Shown here piece by piece: positions 8,071 to 16,428 of a stretch of DNA of 42,733 nucleotides. The DNA lies in NCBI GenBank assembly GCA_010030895.1, contig RHBS01000004.1, positions 1-42,733 on the forward strand, written 5' to 3'. Both the position numbers and the translations under genes were made by a program. The notes beneath the pieces were generated by a model. That model saw only the letters and a program-made list of their open reading frames with translations, was not told where the DNA came from and searched no databases. The stretch comes from Actinomycetota bacterium. GTDB lineage: Bacteria; Actinomycetota; Actinomycetes; Nanopelagicales; Nanopelagicaceae. Numbering within the stretch: position 1 is the stretch's first letter; each line of letters starts with the position of its first letter.

Positions 8071-8913
8071 ATGACGCTACCCACTCTCAATCCCGAGAGT
8101 GGGTTTGCTCGTTTGAGGGTTGATTTAACATATGATGGAACAAATTTTTCAGGCTGGGCTAAGCAACCAAACCAGCGAACAATTCAAGAAGAATTTGAGA
8201 AGGCACTTACAACAATTCTTAGGACTCCCGTAACAACAATTGTTGCTGGCCGAACAGATGCAGGTGTGCATGCTAAACATCAAGTTTTACATTCAGATAT
8301 ACCAATTGACTCTAAAATAGATAATCTGACATTTAGATTAAATCAGTTTCTGACAGATGAGATTCGTGTATTAAGAACCGCTTGGGCACCAGTTAATTTT
8401 CATGCAAGATTTACGGCACAATCTCGCACTTATCAATACAAAATAATTGATGGTGGCCAGGTGACGGCACCACTTGATAGGTATGACAGTGTGGAATGGT
8501 TTAGAAAATTGGATATTAATTTAATGAACCTTGGCTCTAATTTACTACTTGGTGAGCATGATTTCTTTGCTTATTGCAAGTTTCGTGAGGGTGGCAGTAC
8601 AGTTAAAAATTTACTTAAATTTGAATGGCATCGAGATGAGAATTCGATTGTGATCGGAGAAATCCAAGCGAATTCTTTCAGATATAACATGGTTAGAAAT
8701 TTGGTTGGGGCTGCTGTTTGTGTCGGCGAAGGCAGATTTGAACCAAAATGGATGAAAAAAGTATTAGATGAAAGGTTAAGAGTCTCCGATAGTTATGTTT
8801 TTCCAGCCAAAGGATTAACTCTTATTTCAATTTCATACCCAGAAACAGATCAGTACTTAGATAGTTATAACCAGTATTTGAAGCAGATCGATTTTGATGA
8901 GGTTGAAGGGTGA
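8071..8913 (+). CDS. truA: tRNA pseudouridine(38-40) synthase
   Basis: TruA isomerises uridines 38-40 in the anticodon stem-loop. The protein has the family core LRVDLTYDGTNFSGWAKQPN, the catalytic Asp in GRTDAGVHA (D63 from this start), and the C-terminal motif FRYNMVRNLVGA. Start is uncertain. ATG 8071 gives 280 residues but has no Shine-Dalgarno and is followed at once by a perfect 10-bp hairpin. TTG 8113 begins exactly at the conserved core (266 residues), like the shorter Bacillus TruA, and would leave the hairpin outside the gene as a terminator for rplQ. The function is secure. Confidence 0.95.
   Translation: MTLPTLNPESGFARLRVDLTYDGTNFSGWAKQPNQRTIQEEFEKALTTILRTPVTTIVAGRTDAGVHAKHQVLHSDIPIDSKIDNLTFRLNQFLTDEIRVLRTAWAPVNFHARFTAQSRTYQYKIIDGGQVTAPLDRYDSVEWFRKLDINLMNLGSNLLLGEHDFFAYCKFREGGSTVKNLLKFEWHRDENSIVIGEIQANSFRYNMVRNLVGAAVCVGEGRFEPKWMKKVLDERLRVSDSYVFPAKGLTLISISYPETDQYLDSYNQYLKQIDFDEVEG
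8079..8104 (+). terminator. Perfect 10-bp hairpin after rplQ, over the truA start
   Basis: ACCCACTCTC (8079-8088) pairs perfectly with GAGAGTGGGT (8095-8104) around AATCCC. The right arm runs into TTTGCTCGTTT. Stem strength and position 27 bases after the rplQ stop suggest an intrinsic terminator for the alpha operon, though the T-run is interrupted. It lies inside the longest truA frame, which argues for the TTG 8113 start or for attenuation of truA. Confidence 0.6.
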
Positions 8914-8938
8914 TTTCTGAGCGGGGGGCAAACTGGTT

Positions 8939-8968
8939 TTGACCCGACCCCTCATCTGAAGGTAATCT
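8939..8968 (+). promoter_or_regulatory. Promoter for rplM-rpsI
   Basis: -35 TTGACC (8939-8944), 18-bp spacer, -10 TAATCT (8963-8968). The expected start, near 8975, leaves a leader of about 50 bases before the GTG of rplM. The leader contains CGAGC-T-GCTCG right before the start codon and no clear Shine-Dalgarno. A separate promoter for rplM-rpsI is expected, as these genes are usually an independent operon. Confidence 0.65.
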
Positions 8969-9025
8969 TGCCCCTCTGGAAATGACCCAGTTGGGACAAT
9001 CCTTAATCTAGAAAGCGAGCTGCTC

Positions 9026-9481
9026 GTGCGCACATTTACACCGAAGGCTGGTGAGATTACCCGTAGTTGGTATCTCATTGATGCTCAAGATGTTGTGCTG
9101 GGACGCCTTGCAACTCATGCAGCGAATCTTTTACGCGGTAAGCATAAAACTACTTTTGCACCTCATATGGATATGGGTGATTTTGTGGTTGTCATTAACG
9201 CTGACAAGGTTGCATTAACCGGTTCAAAGAGTTCACAAAAATTTGCTCACCAACACTCTGGTTATCCAGGTGGTATGACATCAACTGTTTATTCAGATTT
9301 ATTTGAAAAGTTTCCTACTCGTGCAGTAGAGAAGGCAATCAAGGGAATGCTTCCTAAGAACTCTGTAGGCCGTTCAGCTGCGACAAAATTAAAGGTATAT
9401 GCCGGCTCTGAGCATCCACATGCCGCTCAAAATCCAAAAGTTTTTGAATTCAACCAAGTTTCGCAGATAGCAAAGAAGTAA
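9026..9481 (+). CDS. rplM: 50S ribosomal protein L13
   Basis: L13 is an early 50S assembly protein. The 151-residue sequence starts [20 protein letters not shown] and contains [21 protein letters not shown], the GYPGG segment and [28 protein letters not shown], all L13 hallmarks. GTG start at 9026 is set by homology; there is no obvious Shine-Dalgarno, and a small inverted repeat (CGAGC/GCTCG) abuts the start codon. rpsI follows after 10 bases. Confidence 0.98.
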   Translation: MRTFTPKAGEITRSWYLIDAQDVVLGRLATHAANLLRGKHKTTFAPHMDMGDFVVVINADKVALTGSKSSQKFAHQHSGYPGGMTSTVYSDLFEKFPTRAVEKAIKGMLPKNSVGRSAATKLKVYAGSEHPHAAQNPKVFEFNQVSQIAKK

Positions 9482-9491
9482 TAGGAGCGTA

Positions 9492-9974
9492 ATGTCTAAC
9501 GATAATTTAGAATCTGTTGAAGAGGATCTACCAACCTCTTATAGCTCTAGCACTCCTGCTGCTGCAACGAATCGAAAAGCTATCACCGCACCTGGTGGTG
9601 GAGTTGGTCGACGCAAAGAGGCAGTGGCAAGAGTTCGCCTAGTACCAGGATCTGGCCGTTGGGTTGTAAACGGCAAACCATTAGAGGTTTATTTTCCAAA
9701 TAAAGTTCACCAACAATCAGTCTCTGAACCATTTAGAACTGTAGGAGCAGAGGGTACATATGATGTTTTTGCTCGAATTAATGGTGGTGGCACTTCAGGA
9801 CAGGCAGGAGCACTTCGACTAGGAGTTGCTCGGGCATTAAATGAAATTGATGTAGATGCAAATCGTCCATCGCTTAAGAAGGTTGGCTTCCTAACTCGTG
9901 ATGCTCGCGTAATTGAGCGCAAGAAGTACGGACTTAAGAAAGCTCGTAAGCGCTCTCAATACAGCAAGCGTTAA
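9492..9974 (+). CDS. rpsI: 30S ribosomal protein S9
   Basis: S9 reaches the P-site tRNA through its C-terminal Arg. The 160-residue protein has the S9 core starting near [21 protein letters not shown] (about residues 36-56), [20 protein letters not shown], and the canonical terminus [12 protein letters not shown]. The first 35 or so residues form an acidic, Ser/Thr-rich extension absent from E. coli S9 but usual in actinobacteria. Upstream site is AGGAG. It forms an operon with rplM. Confidence 0.98.
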   Translation: MSNDNLESVEEDLPTSYSSSTPAAATNRKAITAPGGGVGRRKEAVARVRLVPGSGRWVVNGKPLEVYFPNKVHQQSVSEPFRTVGAEGTYDVFARINGGGTSGQAGALRLGVARALNEIDVDANRPSLKKVGFLTRDARVIERKKYGLKKARKRSQYSKR

Positions 9975-9996
9975 TTTAAACTCTCTTTAAATAATT

Positions 9997-11337
9997 ATGG
10001 CCCTCTTCGGCACCGATGGTGTTCGAGGTGTTGCAAATGTTGATTTAACCGCAGAACTCGCAGTGGATTTAGCGATTGCAGCCGCTCATGTCTTGGGTGA
10101 AATAGGAGCATTTGCTGGCCACAGACCAAAAGCCATTGTCGGCCAGGATTCTCGCGCTTCAGGTGATTTTCTTGAAGCTGCAGTTGTTGCTGGATTAACA
10201 AGTGCCGGCGTAGATGTTTATCGAGTAGGGATACTGCCAACTCCCGCAGTTGCATTCTTAGTTAAAGAAAGCGGCGCAGATCTAGGTGTAATGATTAGTG
10301 CATCTCATAATCCAATGCCCGATAACGGAATTAAATTCTTTGCCAAAGGTGGGGATAAATTAGCTGACTCAGTCGAGGCACAAATAGAAGCAAGATTGGG
10401 TGAGCCATGGGATAGACCAGTCGGCTTAAATGTGGGAAGAGTAATTGAGGATACAGAGGCTAAGAATCGTTATATCTCATATCTGCTATCAACGATTAAA
10501 ACTAGCTTAGCCGGCCTTAAAGTTGTGGTGGATTGTGCAAATGGAGCTGCTTCATACTCCGCTCCCATCGTTTATGAGAAAGCTGGTGCAAGTGTCACAG
10601 CTATCTCTGCTACGCCAACTGGTTGGAATATTAATGAGAATTGTGGATCAACTCACCTAGATAACTTAATTAAAAAAGTTGCATTGGTAAAAGCTGATTT
10701 AGGCGTGGCACATGATGGTGATGCTGATCGCTGCCTATTGGTTGCAGCAAATGGTGATGTAATTGATGGTGATTACATCTTAAATATTTTGGCACATCAA
10801 TGGTTATCACAAGGAAAACTTAATCAGAAAACAGTGGTTGGAACTGTTATGAGTAATTTGGGTTTCATTAAGTCGATGGAATCATCAGGAATTATTGTAG
10901 AAAGAACAGCAGTCGGTGATCGGTATGTCCTAGAAAAAATGTTAGAGCATAACTTTAATTTAGGTGGTGAGCAATCCGGACATGTGATTATGAGAGACTT
11001 CTCAAATACTGGTGATGGCCTACTGACTGCATTACAAATAATGCAGGTGATGGTAACTTCCCAGAAATCTTTAAGTGAGCTGGCTTCGAATATGAATAAA
11101 TTCCCACAAGTGCTAATTAATATAAAGGATATTCAAAAAGAGAAATTAAGTTCTTCAGAAACAATTAGAGATGCAATTAAGGCAGCAGAGCAAGAACTTG
11201 AAGGTATAGGAAGAGTTCTAGTTAGAGCATCAGGTACTGAGTCAATTGTTCGCGTAATGGTTGAGGCGAATGAATTGCAACTAGCAGAAAAAATCGCTGA
11301 TTCATTGGCACAACTAGTAAGATTAGAGCTCAAGTAA
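9997..11337 (+). CDS. glmM: Phosphoglucosamine mutase
   Basis: Interconverts glucosamine-6-phosphate and glucosamine-1-phosphate on the way to UDP-GlcNAc for peptidoglycan. The 446-residue protein has the start ALFGTDGVRGVAN, the phosphoserine loop ISASHNPMPDNG (phosphorylated Ser about S103), the magnesium loop DGDADRC, the sugar-binding GEQSGH, and the phosphate-binding RASGTESIVRVM. Length is normal. It lies 22 bases after rpsI, the standard actinobacterial rplM-rpsI-glmM order, and 12 bases before glmS, so two consecutive steps of one pathway are adjacent. Confidence 0.98.
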   Translation: MALFGTDGVRGVANVDLTAELAVDLAIAAAHVLGEIGAFAGHRPKAIVGQDSRASGDFLEAAVVAGLTSAGVDVYRVGILPTPAVAFLVKESGADLGVMISASHNPMPDNGIKFFAKGGDKLADSVEAQIEARLGEPWDRPVGLNVGRVIEDTEAKNRYISYLLSTIKTSLAGLKVVVDCANGAASYSAPIVYEKAGASVTAISATPTGWNINENCGSTHLDNLIKKVALVKADLGVAHDGDADRCLLVAANGDVIDGDYILNILAHQWLSQGKLNQKTVVGTVMSNLGFIKSMESSGIIVERTAVGDRYVLEKMLEHNFNLGGEQSGHVIMRDFSNTGDGLLTALQIMQVMVTSQKSLSELASNMNKFPQVLINIKDIQKEKLSSSETIRDAIKAAEQELEGIGRVLVRASGTESIVRVMVEANELQLAEKIADSLAQLVRLELK

Positions 11338-11349
11338 AGGGAGTTTAAA

Positions 11350-13155
11350 ATGTGCGGCATTGTTGGCTACACCGGTAAAGTCTCCGCACTAACTCCAGTA
11401 ATTGAAGGCCTGCGTCGCCTTGAGTATCGTGGTTATGACTCTGCAGGAATTGCTATACCAGTTGAAATTGGTAAACCATTATTTGTTGAGAAAAGATCAG
11501 GCAAACTAAAGAATTTAGAAGATGCATTAGGAAAAACGCCAAAATCTAATAGTGGCATAGGCCATACCAGATGGGCAACACATGGTGGTCCGACAGATAC
11601 AAATGCACATCCACATTTAGATAATGATGGAAAGCTGGCATTAATACATAATGGAATTATCGAAAATTATGAACAGCTACGATTTGAATTAGAGAAAAAG
11701 GGGCACAAGTTCAAATCAGAGACCGACACTGAATCAGTGGTGCATCTATTAAGTGATGCCCGAAAAGAAAATAATGGGGATCTTGCAGCGGCTATGCGAC
11801 AGATCTGCAAACAGTTAAAAGGCTCATTTACCTTATTGGCAATTCATGCTGATAACCCAACCCATATTGTTGGAGCTAGAAGAAATTCACCTTTAGTTGT
11901 TGGTATTGGTAATGGTGAAAATTTCTTAGCATCTGATGTTGCTGCATTCATTACTCATACAAAGAAAGCTTTAGAGCTAGGCCAAGATCAAGTTGTCGAG
12001 ATCACTCCTACCTCTATTGAAGTGACAGATTTAGCCGGCCAAAAAATCAATGGCAAGGAGTTTGAAATTTCATGGGATGCTACTGCAGCTGAACGAGGCG
12101 GATTCTCACACTTTATGCTTAAGGAAATATATGAACAGCCAAAAGCAATCGCAGATACATTAATCGGGAGATTATCTGGTCTAGATTTGAAAATTAAGTT
12201 TAAGAAGTTTAATAAAATTGTAATAATTGCTTGCGGAACTGCATATAACGCGGGCTTGGTCGGTAAATATGCAATTGAAAAATGGGCAAATATTCCAGTT
12301 GATGTTGAGTTGGCTTCAGAGTACCGATATCGCGAACCTAGTTTAGATAAAAATACTTTAGTTATTCCAATCTCTCAATCTGGTGAGACTATGGATACTT
12401 TAATGGCTTTAAGATATGCAAAATCTAAGAACGCTACAATTCTTTCAGTTTGTAATACTAACGGCTCAACAATTGCAAGAGAATCTGACGCAGTGCTTTA
12501 TACCCATGCTGGTCCAGAAATAGCGGTTGCCTCTACAAAAGCTTTTGCTACCCAACTTATAGCGATGTATTTAATCGGCTTAGAAATAGGTCAAAAGTTG
12601 AATACATTAACTAAGAAACAGGTAAAGCAGATAAGCGAAGAGTTAAATGAATTACCATCAAAAGTAGAGCAGATACTTGAAACTGTTGAACCACTTCGAC
12701 AAACAACTAGACAGTTTAAGTCTGCACAATCAGTGTTATTTCTTGGCAGGCATGTTGGATACCCAACTGCACTAGAGGGAGCGCTCAAACTAAAGGAACT
12801 TGCATATATGCATGCTGAGGGGTTTGCTGGTGGAGAATTAAAGCACGGGCCAATTGCTTTAATTGATCAAGGAACTCCAGTTGTGGCAATTATGCCAACT
12901 CCAGGTTCACTATTAGCTGAAAAAATGGCAAGCAATATTCAAGAGGTTAAGGCAAGAGGCGCTGTTGTAATAGTTATAAGTGAAATTGATTTCCCAGGAG
13001 CTGATCACTTGATCCGAATTCCAAAAGTTGATCAATTAATGCAACCCGTTTTATCAGTTGTCCCATTGCAGGTAATTGCATATGAAATGGCAGTTGCTAG
13101 AGGAAATGATGTTGACCAACCTCGAAATTTGGCAAAGTCAGTAACAGTCGAATAA
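11350..13155 (+). CDS. glmS: Glutamine--fructose-6-phosphate aminotransferase (isomerizing)
   Basis: Makes glucosamine-6-phosphate from fructose-6-phosphate and glutamine. The 601-residue protein has the N-terminal Ntn amidotransferase domain starting MCGIVGYTG (nucleophile C2), with GIGHTRWATHG near 75. Two SIS sugar-binding domains follow (first with ACGTAYNAG and ISQSGETMDTL, second with LGRHVGYPTALEGALKLKE), and the tail is DVDQPRNLAKSVTVE. There is no glmS ribozyme in the 12-base gap upstream, as expected outside Firmicutes. It feeds GlmM encoded just upstream. Confidence 0.98.
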   Translation: MCGIVGYTGKVSALTPVIEGLRRLEYRGYDSAGIAIPVEIGKPLFVEKRSGKLKNLEDALGKTPKSNSGIGHTRWATHGGPTDTNAHPHLDNDGKLALIHNGIIENYEQLRFELEKKGHKFKSETDTESVVHLLSDARKENNGDLAAAMRQICKQLKGSFTLLAIHADNPTHIVGARRNSPLVVGIGNGENFLASDVAAFITHTKKALELGQDQVVEITPTSIEVTDLAGQKINGKEFEISWDATAAERGGFSHFMLKEIYEQPKAIADTLIGRLSGLDLKIKFKKFNKIVIIACGTAYNAGLVGKYAIEKWANIPVDVELASEYRYREPSLDKNTLVIPISQSGETMDTLMALRYAKSKNATILSVCNTNGSTIARESDAVLYTHAGPEIAVASTKAFATQLIAMYLIGLEIGQKLNTLTKKQVKQISEELNELPSKVEQILETVEPLRQTTRQFKSAQSVLFLGRHVGYPTALEGALKLKELAYMHAEGFAGGELKHGPIALIDQGTPVVAIMPTPGSLLAEKMASNIQEVKARGAVVIVISEIDFPGADHLIRIPKVDQLMQPVLSVVPLQVIAYEMAVARGNDVDQPRNLAKSVTVE

Positions 13156-13157
13156 AA

Positions 13158-13823
13158 ATGCCAGAAGAGAGAAAAAGGCAGAAAAACTCTGCACTTAAAT
13201 TGACTATCTTATTTATTTTCCTTTACGGATTAGTTACGCAGCAGGTTTTAGCAAATACCTGGATCCGAAGATTGGATGAGTGGATTTACGAAAGAGATTT
13301 TTTATTGATCACTCCTGGTAAAACTCCAACTCTTGTGATGCTAGTAGATGATTTAGGATTAAGAAGTATTACAGCAATATTCTTGCTTACTACTGCGGCC
13401 ATAATTAGTCGTAGATTTAAATCTTGGCGACCAATTAATTTATCTATACTTTCACTAATACTACTTAATTTAGTTGTAGGAGTATCAAAATTACTGTTTG
13501 GCAGAACCAAGCCAAGTACTGGTTTTGATTTAGTATTTACTGATAGTGGACTTTCATATCCATCAGGCCATGCTGCAAATGCGATTTTAACTTGGGGCAT
13601 GTTGGCTTATCTAATATTTAGATATTCACACAAACAACCATTTGAAGGAATTAGATTAACTTGGTCGGTAGCGATCATTACCACCGGAGTCTGCCTGGCA
13701 TCTTTATATCGAAATACACATTGGTTCTCAGATCTTCTAGGTGGCCTATTTATTGGATCTGCTTTGCTTGTTTTAATTATTGCAATCGATAGATCAATAA
13801 GTTCTAATCGCCAACCTTCTTAA
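13158..13823 (+). CDS. PAP2-superfamily membrane phosphatase
   Basis: Integral membrane phosphatase of the type-2 phosphatidic acid phosphatase family. The 221-residue protein has several membrane segments (about 14-30, 70-85, 95-110, 140-155, 170-185, 195-212) and the three family motifs: KLLFGRTKP (KX6RP), YPSGHAAN (PSGH), and YRNTHWFSDLLGG (RX5HX3D). The substrate could be undecaprenyl pyrophosphate, phosphatidylglycerol phosphate or phosphatidate; sequence alone cannot decide. Its place between glmS and alr suggests cell-envelope metabolism. It starts 2 bases after glmS. Confidence 0.85.
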   Translation: MPEERKRQKNSALKLTILFIFLYGLVTQQVLANTWIRRLDEWIYERDFLLITPGKTPTLVMLVDDLGLRSITAIFLLTTAAIISRRFKSWRPINLSILSLILLNLVVGVSKLLFGRTKPSTGFDLVFTDSGLSYPSGHAANAILTWGMLAYLIFRYSHKQPFEGIRLTWSVAIITTGVCLASLYRNTHWFSDLLGGLFIGSALLVLIIAIDRSISSNRQPS

Positions 13824-13830
13824 ATCAAAG

Positions 13831-13836
13831 TAGGCT
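13831..13836 (+). promoter_or_regulatory. Leaderless -10 of alr (TAGGCT)
   Basis: TAGGCT lies exactly 6 bases before the alr ATG (13843), placing the expected transcription start on the A of ATG. There is no Shine-Dalgarno. A poor -35 (TCGCCA, 13808-13813) sits 17 bp upstream. The same TAGGCT-N6-ATG arrangement precedes folD. Confidence 0.5.
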
Positions 13837-13842
13837 TATCTT

Positions 13843-14967
13843 ATGAGCAGAGCTGTTGCTGAAATTAACCTAAACGCTATAGAACATAATTTAAAATTAG
13901 TTAAGAATAAAACTAACTCAAAAGTTCTTGCTGTTGTAAAGGCAGATGCTTACGGTCATGGATTAATTCCAGTTGCTCAGGCAGCTGTAGATTCTGGTGT
14001 TGATTGGTTAGGCACAGCTTTATTAGAAGAGGCGATAACACTTCGAAAAAATGGATTTAAGCTGCCAATTATTGCTTGGCTAACTCCATGTGGAGAGGAT
14101 TTTGAATCTGCTTTAAATTTAAATATTGATCTATCCATCTCCTCACTTGAGGTATTAGCAGAGATTATTTCAGCTGCTAAAAAGATAGGAAAAATACCTA
14201 GATTACATATTGAGCTTGATACTGGAATGAGTCGGGGTGGCGTGGGTGAGGAGTGGGAGGATTTTCTAGTTCAAATTGGGCACTTACTAACTGAAAATAA
14301 AATCAACATAGTTGGAGTTTGGTCCCACTTTGCAAGGGCAGATGAACCAGCAGAGGTTATGAATTCTCAACAACTTTCCTTTTTTAATGATCGTGTATTA
14401 AAGCTAAATGCTATGGGAGTTCATCCTGAATTCCTGCACCTTGCAAATTCAGCCGCAGTCATTACCTTCAAAGATTCTCACAAAAGTATTGTTAGGTGGG
14501 GAATTGGACTTTATGGTTTAAGTCCTGATGTCGAAAATTTAGGTGATTCAAAGTTAATTGGATTAAAACCTGCCATGAGATTAAAAGCAAAGCTAAATCT
14601 TGTAAAAAAAGTTAAAGCTGGATCTACTGTTGGATATGGAGCAACGGCAGTTATTAAACGTGATACAAAGTTAGGTGTTGTTACATTAGGTTATGCAGAT
14701 GGAATTCCAAGAAATGCCAATAATCTAGCTGGAGTATTTGTTGCAGGCCAAAGGGCACCATTGATTGGACGTGTTTCAATGGATCAATTTGTGGTTGATC
14801 TTGGAATTGATTCCTTAGCAAAAACTGGGGATGAAGTGATCGTTTTTGGCTCTGGAATTGATGGTGAATACACAATTGATGAGTGGGCTAAGGCTTGCGG
14901 AACAATAAATTATGAGATTGTTACCCGAATTGGCCCTCGTGTGCCTAGAATCTACACTCGTGAGTGA
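13843..14967 (+). CDS. alr: Alanine racemase
   Basis: PLP enzyme converting L-Ala to D-Ala for peptidoglycan. The 374-residue protein has the PLP-lysine motif VVKADAYGHG (K33), substrate-side VELDTGMSRGG-like ELDTGMSRGGVG, and the C-terminal domain with VGYGATAV (catalytic Tyr), LGYADGIPR and GRVSMDQFVVDLG. Length is normal. It appears to have its own leaderless promoter. Its last 8 bases overlap the GTG start of livG (GTGAGTGA), so the ABC transporter downstream is physically coupled to it. In other actinobacteria alr is normally followed closely by tsaE. Confidence 0.97.
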   Translation: MSRAVAEINLNAIEHNLKLVKNKTNSKVLAVVKADAYGHGLIPVAQAAVDSGVDWLGTALLEEAITLRKNGFKLPIIAWLTPCGEDFESALNLNIDLSISSLEVLAEIISAAKKIGKIPRLHIELDTGMSRGGVGEEWEDFLVQIGHLLTENKINIVGVWSHFARADEPAEVMNSQQLSFFNDRVLKLNAMGVHPEFLHLANSAAVITFKDSHKSIVRWGIGLYGLSPDVENLGDSKLIGLKPAMRLKAKLNLVKKVKAGSTVGYGATAVIKRDTKLGVVTLGYADGIPRNANNLAGVFVAGQRAPLIGRVSMDQFVVDLGIDSLAKTGDEVIVFGSGIDGEYTIDEWAKACGTINYEIVTRIGPRVPRIYTRE

Positions 14968-15721
14968 AGCAAATTTACTGGCGATTAAATCATTATCTGT
15001 CAGTTTTGGTGGTTTAAAGGCTTTATCTAATGTTGATTTACATTTAAATAAAAATGAAGTAGTGGGTTTAATTGGTCCCAATGGTGCCGGAAAGACAACT
15101 CTATTTAATGCTTTATCTGGATTGGCAGATGTTGAATCAGGTGAGCTTGAGATTAATGGTAAGCAACATGCTTGGCCAAAACCTTATGAGTTAGTAGATC
15201 TAGGAATCTCTAGAACTCTTCAAGGAGTTGGTTTATTTCCGGAGTTAACAGTTTTAGAAAATGTCATGATTGGGGCAAATAAATCTGCTCGAAGTGGATT
15301 AATCTCCTCCGCACTAGGAATAAGTGGTAGAGATGAAACTAAATTAAGGCAAAAAGCGTTGAGTGCGTTAGAGCGAGTTTACGCCTCAGGAATTGCAAAC
15401 CAACGGGCAGATTCACTCGCCTATCCAGTTACCAAGCGGGTTGCTATAGCCAGGGCTTTGGTAAGTGAGCCAAAAATTTTATTGCTAGATGAACCCGCTG
15501 GTGGGCTTGGGGCCCAGGATATTGAGTGGATGAATACCTTAATTCATAACCTAGCAACTCAATGTTCTGTAATTTTGGTTGAACATCATATGGATGTAGT
15601 TATGTCGGTTTGTGATCGTTTATATGTTTTAAATTTTGGCCAAGTGATCTCATCTGGGGAAGTAGAAGAGGTAAGACGGGATCCAGCAGTTATTGCAGCC
15701 TATCTGGGGGTAAACAATTGA
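14960..15721 (+). CDS. livG: Branched-chain amino-acid-type ABC transporter ATP-binding protein LivG
   Basis: One of two cytoplasmic ATPases of a Liv-type (HAAT family) importer. From GTG 14960 it has 253 residues: Walker A GPNGAGKT (39-46), Walker B ILLLDE (173-178), and the switch His in LVEHHMD. The C-loop reads LAYPVTKR (153-160), while the canonical form is LSGGQ or, in LivG proteins, LAYGQQR, so this half-site looks degenerate. A longer frame starting at 14912 inside alr was not chosen: similarity to the family begins after the GTG. It overlaps livF by 4 bases. The transported substrate is unknown. Confidence 0.92.
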   Translation: MSEANLLAIKSLSVSFGGLKALSNVDLHLNKNEVVGLIGPNGAGKTTLFNALSGLADVESGELEINGKQHAWPKPYELVDLGISRTLQGVGLFPELTVLENVMIGANKSARSGLISSALGISGRDETKLRQKALSALERVYASGIANQRADSLAYPVTKRVAIARALVSEPKILLLDEPAGGLGAQDIEWMNTLIHNLATQCSVILVEHHMDVVMSVCDRLYVLNFGQVISSGEVEEVRRDPAVIAAYLGVNN

Positions 15722-16428
15722 CACTTGTTGTCTCTAATTTAACAATTGATCATGGTGCCATTAGGGCTATAAACAATGTTTCATTTCAAGTAGCTACCGG
15801 GCAATTGACGGCGATTATTGGCGCAAATGGTGCTGGAAAAACTACGTTACTTAGAAGCTTATCGGGATTAAAAGAGAGTAAATCTGGATCTGCAACCTGG
15901 AATGGAGACTCAATTCTTGGAAGAAAATCTGAGGATTTAGCTAGGTCAGGAATTATGCATGTATCTGATGGTAAATCAGTGATTGCAGAGTTAACAGTCA
16001 AAGAAAATTTAGCTCTTACAGGCCTGTGGCGAAAAGATAAAAAAGATGTGGCAAAAGCTACCGAAGAGGTAATTGAGTTATTTCCAATTCTTGGAGAACG
16101 TTTATCCCAAACATCTGGCTCATTATCCGGTGGCGAGCGGCAGATGTTAGCAATTGGGCGAGCTTTGATTGCTCGTCCTAAATTATTATTACTTGATGAG
16201 CCTTCCTTAGGATTAGCACCATTGATAGTTGAACAGATTTTTCAAACCATAAAATCATTTGTTGCAAAGATGAATTTGACAGTAGTTTTAGTAGAGCAAA
16301 ATGCTATGGGAGCCCTAAAGATTGCAGATGAAGGAGTCGTACTAAATTTAGGCACGGCTGTTGCTAGTGATTCTGCTAAAAATTTACTCAATGATCCGGC
16401 AGTCAGAGCTGCTTACTTGGGGTTTTAA
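15718..16428 (+). CDS. livF: Branched-chain amino-acid-type ABC transporter ATP-binding protein LivF
   Basis: Second ATPase of the Liv importer. TTG start at 15718 within the livG stop (TTGA). The 236-residue protein has Walker A GANGAGKT (35-42), an intact signature LSGGERQ (135-141), Walker B LLLLDE (156-160) and the LivF hallmark ending VVLVEQNAMGALKIAD. The Q-loop position reads VSDG, where relatives have VPEG or VPQG. Followed immediately by livH (no spacer). Confidence 0.93.
   Translation: MTLVVSNLTIDHGAIRAINNVSFQVATGQLTAIIGANGAGKTTLLRSLSGLKESKSGSATWNGDSILGRKSEDLARSGIMHVSDGKSVIAELTVKENLALTGLWRKDKKDVAKATEEVIELFPILGERLSQTSGSLSGGERQMLAIGRALIARPKLLLLDEPSLGLAPLIVEQIFQTIKSFVAKMNLTVVLVEQNAMGALKIADEGVVLNLGTAVASDSAKNLLNDPAVRAAYLGF

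Noticed and set aside
11338-11349. glmS ribozyme
   Set aside because: The gap between glmM and glmS is 12 bases, too short for the ribozyme.
14912-14959. Upstream extension of livG into alr
   Set aside because: The extra 16 residues lie wholly within alr coding sequence, and LivG similarity begins after the GTG at 14960.
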